Assembly: GCA_964406445.1 (NCBI GenBank)
Contig: CAYORU010000015.1
Coordinates: forward strand, 6,022-70,021
Origin: SG8-30 sp964406445
Lineage (GTDB): Bacteria > Pseudomonadota > Gammaproteobacteria > Steroidobacterales > Steroidobacteraceae
Length of the DNA: 64,000 bases
Reading direction: 5' to 3'
Numbering within the stretch: position 1 is the stretch's first letter; each line of letters starts with the position of its first letter. The notes under the pieces were generated by a model that saw only the letters and a program-made list of their open reading frames with translations, did no database searches and was not told where the DNA came from. Shown in pieces: positions 34,994-44,356 of the stretch. Both the position numbers and the translations under genes were made by a program.

Positions 34994-36237
34994 CAGCCCA
35001 GCATCTCCCGCGCGCGGCCGAGCGCCGCGACCAGCGCGTCGACCTCCTCGCGCGTGTTGTAGAAGGCGAACGAGGCGCGCGCCGTCGCCGGCAGGTCGAA
35101 GAACTCCATCACCGGCATCGCGCAGTGGTGCCCGGTGCGGATCGCGATGCCGTCGGCGTCGAGGATCGTGCCGAGGTCGTGCGGGTGCACGCCCTCGATC
35201 ACGAAGGAGACCAGGCTCGCCTTGTCGGGCGCAGTGCCGACGATCGACAGCCCCGTCACGCCGGACAGCCGCCGCGTCGCGTAGCCGAGCAGGTCCTGCT
35301 CCCAGGCCGCGATCCGCGCCATGCCGATCCCCGCGAGATAGTCCACGGCCGCGCCGAGGCCCACGGCGCCCGCGATGTTCGGCGTGCCGGCCTCGAAGCG
35401 GTAGGGCAGCTCGTTGTAGGTGGTGCCTGCGAACGAGACGGCGAGGATCATGTCGCCGCCGCCCTGCCACGGCGGCATCGCGCCGAGCAGCGCCTCGCGG
35501 CCGTAGAGCACGCCGATGCCGGTCGGCCCGAACAGCTTGTGGCCGGAGAAGGCGTAGAAGTCGCAGCCGAGCGCGCGCACGTCCACCGACTGGTGGGGCA
35601 CGGCCTGCGCGCCGTCCACCAGGGTCACGATGCCGCGCTCGCGGGCGGCGGCGACCATTTCGCGCACCGGCAGCACGGTGCCGAGCGCGTTGGAGACGTG
35701 CGAGAAGGCCGCGATCCGGGTCCGCGGCCCGAGCATGTCCAGGTAGGCCTGGTGGTCGACCACGCCACGCCGGTCGATCGGCACGACCTTGAGCACGGCG
35801 CCGGTCTGCTCGCAGAGCATCTGCCAGGGCACGATGTTCGCGTGGTGCTCGAGCCAGGTGATGACGATCTCGTCGCCGGCGCCGAGGCGGCTGCGCCCCC
35901 AGGACTGGGCGACGAGGTTGATCGCCTCGGTGGTGCCGCGCACGAAAACGATCTCGCGCGTGGAGGCCGCGTTGAGGAAGCGGCGGACCCGCTCGCGGGC
36001 GCCCTCGAAGAGATCGGTGGCTTCCTGGGACAGGGTGTGCACGCCCCGGTGGACGTTCGCGTGGTGACGCTCCTCGTATTCCCGGACGGCCTCGATCACC
36101 GCGCGCGGCCGCTGCGAGGAGGCGCCGTTGTCCAGGTAGACGAGCGGCTTGCCGTGGACGCGCCGCGACAGGATCGGGAAGTCCCCGCGCAGGCGCGGGA
36201 CGTCCAGGGGCGGCAGGGTGCTGGGCTCGGCGGCCAT
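34993..36237 (-). CDS. sufS: Cysteine desulfurase SufS
   Basis: SufS is the PLP-dependent group II desulfurase that mobilises sulfur from cysteine for Fe-S assembly. The 414-aa product shows VYLDNGASSQRP near residue 35, the PLP lysine in FYAFSGHKLFGPTG, and the active Cys in IRTGHHCAMPVMEFF near the end. HANVHRGVHTLSQEAT is the conserved substrate segment. I chose the ATG at 36237, which overlaps the sufD TGA. It lies between sufD and sufU. Confidence 0.96.
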   Translation of the reverse strand: MAAEPSTLPPLDVPRLRGDFPILSRRVHGKPLVYLDNGASSQRPRAVIEAVREYEERHHANVHRGVHTLSQEATDLFEGARERVRRFLNAASTREIVFVRGTTEAINLVAQSWGRSRLGAGDEIVITWLEHHANIVPWQMLCEQTGAVLKVVPIDRRGVVDHQAYLDMLGPRTRIAAFSHVSNALGTVLPVREMVAAARERGIVTLVDGAQAVPHQSVDVRALGCDFYAFSGHKLFGPTGIGVLYGREALLGAMPPWQGGGDMILAVSFAGTTYNELPYRFEAGTPNIAGAVGLGAAVDYLAGIGMARIAAWEQDLLGYATRRLSGVTGLSIVGTAPDKASLVSFVIEGVHPHDLGTILDADGIAIRTGHHCAMPVMEFFDLPATARASFAFYNTREEVDALVAALGRAREMLG

Positions 36238-37550
36238 CAGACGAACTCCCGGATGATGTCCCGGTCGGGCAGCCGCCCCACCACCAGTTCCTCCACGTGC
36301 CGGCGCAGCTCGGGCCAGGCGAGCTTCGAGATCACGTCCTCGCAGAACGCGAAGGTCAGCAGGCCGCGGGCGGTCTCGGGGTCGATGCCGCGGGACAGCA
36401 GGTAGAACATCTGCTGCGGGTCGAGCGAGCCGATCGTGCTGCCGTGGCTGCACTTGACGTCGTCGGTCAGGATCTCGAGTTGCGGGCGGGAATTGATCTC
36501 GGCGAGCGGCGTCAGGATCAGGTTGCGGCTCGACTGGCGCGAGTCGGCCTTGGCGGCCCCCTCGTGGACCACGATGCGGCCGTTGAAGGCGCCCCGCCCG
36601 CGACCGCTCGCCACGCCGCGGAAGGTCTCCTCGGTGCGGGTGTGCGGCGCGAGGTGGTCGATCACCGTGTAGACGTCCGCCTGGCGCATGCCGTCGACCA
36701 GGAACAGGCCCTCGACGACCGTCTCCGCGCCGCGGCCGGCGAGCGCGAGTCGGGCGCCGCTGCGGACGACCCGGCCGCCCAGGATGAAGGACTGCTGGCG
36801 GTAGCGGCTGTCGCCGTCCTGGGTGATCGTCAGGGTCTCGACGTGGACGGTCGATGCCGACTGCTCGTGCACTCGCGCGTGCTCGAGGCTCGCGCCCGCG
36901 CCGACGCCGATCTCCATGGCGAGGTTGGAGAGCCCTCCCGCGTCGCCGCCACCGAGGAACTGCTCGACGACCCGGGCCCGGGCGCCGGGCGCGACCTCCA
37001 CGACCAGGCGGCCGTGGCTCGTCGCGCCGGTGCCCAGGTGCAGCAGGTGCAGCGTGGTCGCGACCTGCGCGCCGGCCGCGATGCGGACCAGCGCGCCGCC
37101 GTCGGTGAAGGCCTCGGCGAGCAGCGCGAATCGGTCGTCGGGATCCTCGTCCGGCACGCGCAGGCGTCCGGCGAGGGCGGGGTCGCGATCCAGCGCGGCG
37201 CCGAGCTCCTCGACCGAGACGCCCTCGGGCAGGGCGCGGTCCGAGAGCGCCGGCGAGTGGCGCCCGTCGACGATCACGATCCGGCAGGCACCGGGCAGCG
37301 CGAGGGCCGGCACGGGCGGCGCGTCGGCGCCGCCGGGCGCGGCCGGCGCGAACTCGCGCCCCATGACTTCAGGCCAGTCCAGGTACTTCCAGTTCTCGTC
37401 GCGGCGGTCGGGCAGGCCGACGCGCAGCAGGCGCTCGAGCGCCGCCTCGCGGCGGGCCTGCCACGCGGCTCCGCCGCGCAGCCGGCCGCGCAGCGCGGCA
37501 TGCGCCTTTGCGAGCCGCTCGACCACGGGGCTGCCTGCCGCGGCGCTCAT
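36237..37550 (-). CDS. sufD: Fe-S cluster assembly protein SufD
   Basis: SufD is a SufB homologue that forms the SufB-C2-D scaffold and aids iron entry. The 437-aa product begins with a helical N-terminal domain (WQARREAALERLLRVGLPD, WKYLDWPEV) and continues as the right-handed beta-helix core. It ends with QMFYLLSRGIDPETARGLLT and FAFCEDVISKL, the SufD C-terminal signature. Its ATG overlaps the sufC stop as ATGA. Confidence 0.95.
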   Translation of the reverse strand: MSAAAGSPVVERLAKAHAALRGRLRGGAAWQARREAALERLLRVGLPDRRDENWKYLDWPEVMGREFAPAAPGGADAPPVPALALPGACRIVIVDGRHSPALSDRALPEGVSVEELGAALDRDPALAGRLRVPDEDPDDRFALLAEAFTDGGALVRIAAGAQVATTLHLLHLGTGATSHGRLVVEVAPGARARVVEQFLGGGDAGGLSNLAMEIGVGAGASLEHARVHEQSASTVHVETLTITQDGDSRYRQQSFILGGRVVRSGARLALAGRGAETVVEGLFLVDGMRQADVYTVIDHLAPHTRTEETFRGVASGRGRGAFNGRIVVHEGAAKADSRQSSRNLILTPLAEINSRPQLEILTDDVKCSHGSTIGSLDPQQMFYLLSRGIDPETARGLLTFAFCEDVISKLAWPELRRHVEELVVGRLPDRDIIREFV

Positions 37551-38323
37551 GCCGCCGCCGCCTCCTGCCGCACCCAGTCGTAGCCGCGCCGCTCGAGCTC
37601 GAGCGCCAGCTCCTTGCCGCCCGTCTTGAGGATCCTGCCGCCGGCGAGCACGTGCACCTGGTCGGGGACGATGTGGTCGAGCAGGCGCTGGTAGTGGGTG
37701 ACCAGGACGATGGCGCGGGCGTCGTCGCGCATCGCGTTGACGCCGCCGGCCACGACCTTGAGCGCGTCGATGTCGAGGCCGGAGTCGGTCTCGTCGAGCA
37801 GCGCGAGCGTCGGCTCGAGGATCGCCATCTGCAGAACCTCGTTGCGCTTCTTCTCGCCGCCGGAGAAGCCCTCGTTGACGCCGCGGTTGAGGAAGGACTC
37901 GTCCATCTCCATGAGCTTCATCTTCCCGCGCACCAGGCCGAGGAACTCGAAGGCGTCGACCTCCGGCTGGCCGCGGTGCTTGCGCATCGCGTTCAGGGCG
38001 GCCTTGAGCAGGTAGACGTTGTTCACGCCGGGGATCTCGACCGGATACTGGAACGCGAGGAACACGCCTTCGCGCGCGCGCTCCTCGGCCGGCAACGCCA
38101 GCAGGTCGCGCCCGAGGTAGCGGACGCCGCCGGACACGACCTCGAACTCGCTGCGGCCGGCCAGCACGCCGGCGAGCGTGCTCTTGCCGGAGCCGTTCGG
38201 TCCCATGATCGCGTGCACCTCGCCGGCGCGGACCTGCAGGCTGAGGCCGTTGAGGATCGGCTTGCCGGCGACCTTCACGTGCAGGTCGCTCACGTCCAGG
38301 ATGATCTCGCCCTTGTTCGGCAT
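37547..38323 (-). CDS. sufC: Fe-S assembly ATPase SufC
   Basis: SufC is the ABC-type ATPase whose dimerisation drives the SufBD conformational change. The 258-aa product has Walker A GPNGSGKSTLAG, a Q-loop AFQYPVEIPGV, the ABC signature FSGGEKKRNE, Walker B LALLDETDSGLDIDAL and a His-switch THYQRLLD. I chose the ATG at 38323 (MPNKGEIILDV); a much longer open frame upstream is a shadow of sufB. Its stop overlaps the sufD start. Confidence 0.97.
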   Translation of the reverse strand: MPNKGEIILDVSDLHVKVAGKPILNGLSLQVRAGEVHAIMGPNGSGKSTLAGVLAGRSEFEVVSGGVRYLGRDLLALPAEERAREGVFLAFQYPVEIPGVNNVYLLKAALNAMRKHRGQPEVDAFEFLGLVRGKMKLMEMDESFLNRGVNEGFSGGEKKRNEVLQMAILEPTLALLDETDSGLDIDALKVVAGGVNAMRDDARAIVLVTHYQRLLDHIVPDQVHVLAGGRILKTGGKELALELERRGYDWVRQEAAAA

Positions 38324-38346
38324 CTCGCGTCGCTCCACTGGGTTCG

Positions 38347-39795
<1,449 letters not shown>

Positions 39796-39817
39796 GTGAG
39801 CTCCTGCGCGCGGCCCG

Positions 39818-40288
39818 TCAGAGCCGCGTCAAGGGCCGCCACGCGCCAGCGGGCGCGGGGCGGAGGTCGGGGACGCGCACCGTGGCGTCGCGGCGGACGA
39901 GAGCGCTCAGCGGAACCTCCGCGAGCGCGCGGTGAATCGAGCGGCTGACCTGCTGCCAGCTGTGCCCGACTTGGCAGTTCGCCTCGATGCCGCAATGGCT
40001 GTGGTCGCTCGAGCACTCGGTCAGCGCGACGGGCCCCTCGACCGCGTCGATGATGTCGGCGGCGCTGATCTCGGCGGCGGTCCGCGCGAGCTGGTAGCCC
40101 CCGCGAGGGCCGCGCAGCGACCGCACCAGGCCGGCCCGCTGCAGCTCCTTGAGCAGCTTGCTCACGGTGGGCAGCCCTACGCCGGTGCGCTCGGCGAGCC
40201 CGGCCGCGGAGAGCACGGTATCCGGGCGCTCGCACAGCGAGGCCAGGATGACCGTGGCGTAGTCGGTGAGCTTGCTGATCCTGAGCAT
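39818..40288 (-). CDS. Rrf2-family regulator of the Suf operon
   Basis: A 156-aa Rrf2/IscR-type repressor. The winged helix is MLRISKLTDYATVILASLCE, AERTGVGLPTVSKLLKELQ and GPRGGYQLAR. Three cysteines in the cluster-binding loop (TECSSDHSHCGIEANC, C-x6-C-x5-C) match IscR, so it likely binds a [2Fe-2S] cluster and senses Fe-S supply. It is the first gene of the operon with its own AT-rich palindrome upstream. I chose the ATG at 40288; the frame is open 31 more codons without family similarity. Confidence 0.9.
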   Translation of the reverse strand: MLRISKLTDYATVILASLCERPDTVLSAAGLAERTGVGLPTVSKLLKELQRAGLVRSLRGPRGGYQLARTAAEISAADIIDAVEGPVALTECSSDHSHCGIEANCQVGHSWQQVSRSIHRALAEVPLSALVRRDATVRVPDLRPAPAGAWRPLTRL

Positions 40289-40310
40289 GGGGGGCTGCCT
40301 GGCGGGATAC

Positions 40311-40327
40311 AGGACGATTTTAGTCCT
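40311..40327. promoter_or_regulatory. Palindromic operator upstream of the Suf regulator
   Basis: AGGAC-N7-GTCCT forms an imperfect 17-bp dyad 23-39 nt before the regulator ATG. On the minus strand it reads with GACTAAAATCGTC, close to the core of IscR type 1 sites (GACTRWWWYAGTC), and TAAAAT overlaps as a possible -10. Autoregulation by the Rrf2 protein is inferred. Confidence 0.5.
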
Positions 40328-40372
40328 ATTAATCCGCAATGGGTAGGGGAACGGCGGCCCGCGGCCGTGGTC

Positions 40373-40381
40373 TGCTAACAT
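40373..40381 (+). promoter_or_regulatory. Candidate extended -10 for mlaFEDCB
   Basis: TG-C-TAACAT at 40373-40381 has the extended -10 form and lies about 57 nt before the mlaF ATG. There is no clear -35. Confidence 0.33.
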
Positions 40382-40437
40382 CGCCGGCCGTTCAACGGCT
40401 TGCCCCCGGCCCCTGCGGCCGACACCGGGAAGAATCG

Positions 40438-41262
40438 ATGCATCCAGACGAGCCGCAGGCCGGGACCCCGCTGGTCCGACTTCGCGACGTCCATTACTCG
40501 GTGGGCGGACGCAGCATCTTCGACGGCCTCGACGTGGACATCCATCGCGGCGAGGTCACGGCGATCATGGGGCCGAGCGGGACGGGCAAGACGACCCTGC
40601 TGAGGCTGGTGACCGGCCTGGTGACCGCGGCCGGCGGCGAGGTGCTGGTCGACGGCCAGGAGGTCAGCCGGCTCGGGCGCGAGGCCCTGTACGGCCTCCG
40701 GCGGCGGATGGGCATGCTGTTCCAGAACGGCGCCCTGCTCACCGACCTGTCGGTGTACGAGAACGTGGCTTTCCCGCTGCGCGAGCACACCCGGCTGCCC
40801 GAGCGCCTCATCCGGCCGATCGTGCTCGCCAAGCTGCACGCCGTCGGGCTGCGCGGCGCCGCCCAGATGATGCCGTCGGAGCTGTCGGGCGGGATGGCGC
40901 GTCGCGTCGCGCTCGCGCGGGCGATCGTCATGGACCCGGAGCTGCTCATCTACGACGAGCCCTTCGTCGGCCTCGACCCGATCTCGATGGGGGTGGTCGT
41001 CCGCCTGATCCGCGAGCTCAACGACACGCTGGGCCTCACCAGCATCGTGGTCTCGCACGACGTCCGCGAGATCACCGCCGTCGCGGATCGCGCCTACCTG
41101 CTCTCGGGCGGCAAGGTCGTCGCCGCGGGGACGCCGGCCGAGCTCGATGCGCTCGACTCCGACGAGGTCCGCCAGTTCATGCAGGGCCTGCCGGACGGCC
41201 CGGTCCCCTTCCACTACCCGGCGCCTGACTACGCCTCGCAGCTTTTCGGAGACCCGCGGTGA
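40438..41262 (+). CDS. mlaF: Phospholipid ABC transporter ATPase MlaF
   Basis: MlaF is the ATPase of the MlaFEDB inner-membrane complex that moves phospholipid between membranes and keeps the outer leaflet asymmetric. The 274-aa product has Walker A GPSGTGKTTLLRL, Q-loop LFQNGALLTDLS, signature LSGGMARRVALARAI, Walker B LLIYDEPFVGLDP and switch VSHDVREI. I chose the ATG at 40438. MlaE begins within its stop (GTGA). Confidence 0.95.
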   Translation: MHPDEPQAGTPLVRLRDVHYSVGGRSIFDGLDVDIHRGEVTAIMGPSGTGKTTLLRLVTGLVTAAGGEVLVDGQEVSRLGREALYGLRRRMGMLFQNGALLTDLSVYENVAFPLREHTRLPERLIRPIVLAKLHAVGLRGAAQMMPSELSGGMARRVALARAIVMDPELLIYDEPFVGLDPISMGVVVRLIRELNDTLGLTSIVVSHDVREITAVADRAYLLSGGKVVAAGTPAELDALDSDEVRQFMQGLPDGPVPFHYPAPDYASQLFGDPR

Positions 41263-42029
41263 ACCGCGTCGCCCGCGAACTCGGCGCGTCCGTCTCCGGC
41301 TCGCTGGTCCAGCTCGGCGCCTACTCGTTCTTCGTCGCCCGCCTTTTCGCCGAGACGCCCCGGGCGCTGCTTCGCTTCCGGCTGGTGGTCGAGCAGGTCT
41401 ACAACGCGGGCGCGCTGTCGCTCGTGATCATCATGCTGTCGGGCCTGTTCGTCGGCATGGTGCTCGGGCTGCAGGGCTTCGACCTTCTGCAGCGCTTCGG
41501 CTCGGAGGAGTCGCTCGGCACGGCTGCGGCGCTCGGCCTTGTCAAGGAGCTGGGCCCGGTGGTGACGGCGCTGCTGTTCGCGGGCCGCGCCGGGACCGCG
41601 CTCGCCTCCGAGCTCGGCCTGATGCGCGCCACGGACCAGATCGCGGCCCTGGAGATGATGGCCGTGGATCCCGTGCGTCGCGTCGTGATGCCGCGCTTCC
41701 TGGGCGGGGCCATCTCCATGCCGCTGCTCGCCGCCGTGTTCAGCATGATCGGCATCTTCGGGGCGCAGCTGGTCGGCGTGCAGCTGATGGGCGTCGACCC
41801 GGGACAGTTCTGGTCGCAGATGAAGGGCGCGGTCGAGGTCGGCGACGTCATGGAGGGCGTCATCAAGAGCTGCGTCTTCGGCATCGCCTGCGCGGCCATC
41901 GCGGTCTACGAGGGCTTCCACTCCGCCCCGACCGCGGAGGGCGTGGGCCGCGCGACTACGCGCACGGTCGTCACTTCTTCGGTGGTCGTGCTGCTGCTCG
42001 ACTACATGCTGACCGCGGTCATGCTTTGA
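41259..42029 (+). CDS. mlaE: Phospholipid ABC transporter permease MlaE
   Basis: MlaE is the membrane permease of the Mla complex. The 256-aa product has the MlaE family motifs FVGMVLGLQGFDLLQRFG, LVKELGPVVTALLFAGRAGT and ASELGLMRATDQIAALEMM near the middle, then VGVQLMGVDPGQFW. Five to six membrane segments can be traced. It starts at a GTG overlapping the mlaF stop as GTGA. MlaD follows after 10 nt with a GAGGAG site. Confidence 0.95.
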   Translation: MNRVARELGASVSGSLVQLGAYSFFVARLFAETPRALLRFRLVVEQVYNAGALSLVIIMLSGLFVGMVLGLQGFDLLQRFGSEESLGTAAALGLVKELGPVVTALLFAGRAGTALASELGLMRATDQIAALEMMAVDPVRRVVMPRFLGGAISMPLLAAVFSMIGIFGAQLVGVQLMGVDPGQFWSQMKGAVEVGDVMEGVIKSCVFGIACAAIAVYEGFHSAPTAEGVGRATTRTVVTSSVVVLLLDYMLTAVML

Positions 42030-42039
42030 GGAGCTTCAA

Positions 42040-42537
42040 ATGAGAGCCACTCGCGCCATCGAGCTCGGGACCGGGATGTTCGTGCTTCTCGGATTCGCAG
42101 CGCTGTTCTTCCTGATCACCCAGATCACCAGCCGCGAGATCGGTTTCGGCGACACGAGCTATCGCCTGACCGCCTGGTTCGACCAGGTCGGCGGCCTGAA
42201 GCCCGGTGCGCCGGTGTCGATGTCCGGCGTGACGATCGGCCGGGTCGAGACGATCGGCTACGACTTCGACCAGTACAAGGCGAAGGTGGTGCTGAGGATC
42301 GACCGCGGCTTCGACCGCATCCCGGACGACAGCGACGCCGCGATCTTCACCGCGGGCCTGCTGGGCGGCCAGTACGTGGGCGTGGGCCCCGGCGGTTCGG
42401 AAACCTATTTCAAGGACGGCGATCAGATAGAGTTCACGCAGTCGGCGATCGTGCTCGAGAACCTGATCAGCAAGTTCCTGTTTTCCAGGGCCGCGGAGGA
42501 TGCCCCCGCGGCGACGGAGGAGGCAAGCCAGCCATGA
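42040..42537 (+). CDS. mlaD: Mla complex MCE-domain protein MlaD
   Basis: MlaD forms a hexameric ring in the periplasm that binds lipid in the Mla transport path. The 165-aa product has one N-terminal membrane segment (GMFVLLGFAALFFLITQITS) and one MCE domain from about residue 40 (YRLTAWFDQVGGLKPGAPVS, SGVTIGRVETI, AAIFTAGLLGGQYVGVGPGG). It ends in a short Ala/Glu tail. Its stop overlaps the mlaC ATG as ATGA. Confidence 0.95.
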   Translation: MRATRAIELGTGMFVLLGFAALFFLITQITSREIGFGDTSYRLTAWFDQVGGLKPGAPVSMSGVTIGRVETIGYDFDQYKAKVVLRIDRGFDRIPDDSDAAIFTAGLLGGQYVGVGPGGSETYFKDGDQIEFTQSAIVLENLISKFLFSRAAEDAPAATEEASQP

Positions 42538-43181
42538 TGCGACCGCTCCCGATCCTCGCCCTCGGTCTCGCCCTGGTCACGGCGCCCGCGCTGGCCCAGG
42601 CCACGGCCAAGCCCGCGGTGCCGGGTCCCGCGCCGCAGGAACTCATCGAGACGACCGCGCGCCAGCTGCTCGACGCGCTGTCGAAGGACCGCGACGCCGT
42701 GCGCCAGGACCCCGCCCGGGCCAAGGCGCTGGTCGACAAGTACCTGCTGCCGCACTTCGACACGGAGTACTCCGCCCGGCTCGTGCTCGGCGTGCACTGG
42801 CGCAGCGCGACGCCGAAGCAGCGCCAGCGCTTCGTGGACGCCTTCTACCAGTCGATGCTGTCGAAGTACGGCTCGGCGCTCGCCGACTTCACCTCGGACA
42901 AGCTGGCGATCCTGCCGTTCCGCGGAGACCTCGCGAGCGGGCGCGCCACGGTGCGCACGGAGGTGACGACCACCGACGGCACCAAGGTGCCGGTTTTCTA
43001 CACCATGCGTGCGACGCCCGGCGGCTGGAAGGCCTGGGACGTCACCATCGAGGGCATTTCCTACGTCCGGAACTTCCGCGAGGACATCGGCGCGGAAGTG
43101 AGCAGCAAGGGACTCGAGGCGGTGATCGCGCGTCTCGAGGGCGAGAATGCGGCCCGCGCGGCGAAGGCTGCCAAGACGTGA
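42534..43181 (+). CDS. mlaC: Periplasmic phospholipid carrier MlaC
   Basis: MlaC shuttles phospholipid across the periplasm between MlaA in the outer membrane and MlaFEDB. The 215-aa product has an N-terminal signal peptide (ILALGLALVTAPALAQA) and the MlaC core (LIETTARQLLDALSKDRDAV, ALVDKYLLPHFDTEYSARLV and FVDAFYQSMLSKYGSALADF). A closing VSSKGLEAVIARL region is typical. Its stop overlaps the mlaB start as GTGA. Confidence 0.93.
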   Translation: MMRPLPILALGLALVTAPALAQATAKPAVPGPAPQELIETTARQLLDALSKDRDAVRQDPARAKALVDKYLLPHFDTEYSARLVLGVHWRSATPKQRQRFVDAFYQSMLSKYGSALADFTSDKLAILPFRGDLASGRATVRTEVTTTDGTKVPVFYTMRATPGGWKAWDVTIEGISYVRNFREDIGAEVSSKGLEAVIARLEGENAARAAKAAKT

Positions 43182-43495
43182 GCCGGCTCGCGGACCGGCC
43201 CACCGCGCGCCTTGAGCCGTCGGGCGACGGCCGGCTGGCCCTGTCGGGCCAGGCCGGCTTCGGGAATGCCGCGGCGCTGCTCGAGGAGGGCATCGACCGT
43301 TTCGCCGGCGAGGGTCCGCTGGTGATCGACCTGTCGGGCCTGACCCACGCGGACAGCGCAGGCGTGGCACTGCTCATCGAATGGGTGTTCGCGGCGCGCC
43401 GGGCCGGCCGCGAGCTGCGCTTCGACGGCCTGCCGGACCAGGTCCGGGCGATCGCCAGGCTAGGCGGCGTCGACGACTTCCTCCCCGTCGCCTGA
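43178..43495 (+). CDS. mlaB: STAS-domain protein MlaB
   Basis: MlaB is a cytoplasmic STAS protein that binds and stabilises MlaF. The 105-aa product has the STAS motif LVIDLSGLTHADSAGVALLI with Thr/Ser around the position phosphorylated in anti-sigma antagonists, and a closing ELRFDGLPDQVRAIARLGGV. I chose the GTG at 43178, overlapping the mlaC stop. Its last 36 nt overlap the convergent mlaA gene. Confidence 0.9.
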   Translation: MSRLADRPTARLEPSGDGRLALSGQAGFGNAAALLEEGIDRFAGEGPLVIDLSGLTHADSAGVALLIEWVFAARRAGRELRFDGLPDQVRAIARLGGVDDFLPVA

Positions 43496-44308
43496 CGGGG
43501 CCGCCGCTGCCTCGGGATCCGCGGCCGGTGCGGCCGCGGCCGCATCTTCCTCGGCCATGTCCTGCTCTAGCTGGTCCAGCTCGTCGTCGCTGAAGCCGGC
43601 GTCGGCCGGTTCGGTCGCCACGTCCCCGTCGCGGACCTGGAACTCCCGGCGCTCGAGGAAGGCGTTGCGCACGAGCGCGTAGCGGTCGAAGGCCCCTTCG
43701 AGCGCCCTTTCGGCCGGCAGCAGGCGGGCACGCGTGTCGATGACCGAGAGCACGTTGAGCCCGATCTCGGCCTCGTCGTCGTCGACGTGGTTGCTCAGGT
43801 CCGTGTAGTAGTCGGCTGCGCGCGCGGGCGTGTCGCGCAGCGTGGACGGGCCGAGCAGGGGCAGGACGAGGTAGGGCCCGGGCTTCACGCCCCACCAGCC
43901 GAGCGTCTGGCCGAAGTCCTCGTCGTTTCGCGGCAGCCCTGCGTCGGTCGCCGGGTCGAACAGGCCGGCGAGCCCCAGCGTGCTGTTGATCACGAAGCGG
44001 GCGGTGTCGCCCGCCGCGTCCAGCAGCTTCAGCTGCAGGACGTTGTTCACGATGGTGGTCGGGTAGGCGAGGTTCGTCAGGAAGTTGTTGATGCCCGTCT
44101 GCGCGAACCGCGGCACGTACTCCCGGTAGCCCTTCGCCACGGGCTTCAGGACGGCGCGGTCGAGGGCGTCGTTGAAGCGGAAGGTCGCCCGGTTCATGCC
44201 CTCCCACGGGTCCTGGGGCGACGGCGCGCGCTGTGTAGTCGCGCAGCCGGCGAGCAGCAGGCAGGCGGATAGGGCCAGTGCCTTGGCGGCGGTGTCGTGT
44301 CGCGGCAT
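43460..44308 (-). CDS. mlaA: Outer-membrane lipoprotein MlaA (VacJ)
   Basis: MlaA removes misplaced phospholipid from the outer leaflet and passes it to MlaC. The 282-aa product is a lipoprotein: lipobox LLLAGC with Cys22. The core shows DPWEGMNRATFRFNDALDRA, NNFLTNLAYPTTIVNNVLQ, RFVINSTLGLAGLFDPA and GPYLVLPLLGPSTLRDT, all typical. A long acidic, Ala-rich tail follows residue 230, beyond the usual end. It is encoded opposite the mla operon and overlaps mlaB by 36 nt. Confidence 0.94.
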   Translation of the reverse strand: MPRHDTAAKALALSACLLLAGCATTQRAPSPQDPWEGMNRATFRFNDALDRAVLKPVAKGYREYVPRFAQTGINNFLTNLAYPTTIVNNVLQLKLLDAAGDTARFVINSTLGLAGLFDPATDAGLPRNDEDFGQTLGWWGVKPGPYLVLPLLGPSTLRDTPARAADYYTDLSNHVDDDEAEIGLNVLSVIDTRARLLPAERALEGAFDRYALVRNAFLERREFQVRDGDVATEPADAGFSDDELDQLEQDMAEEDAAAAAPAADPEAAAAPSGDGEEVVDAA

Positions 44309-44356
44309 GTGGGCGGTGTCCGTTGCAGGGGCGGCGGGGTGAGGCCGCCGCGGATT

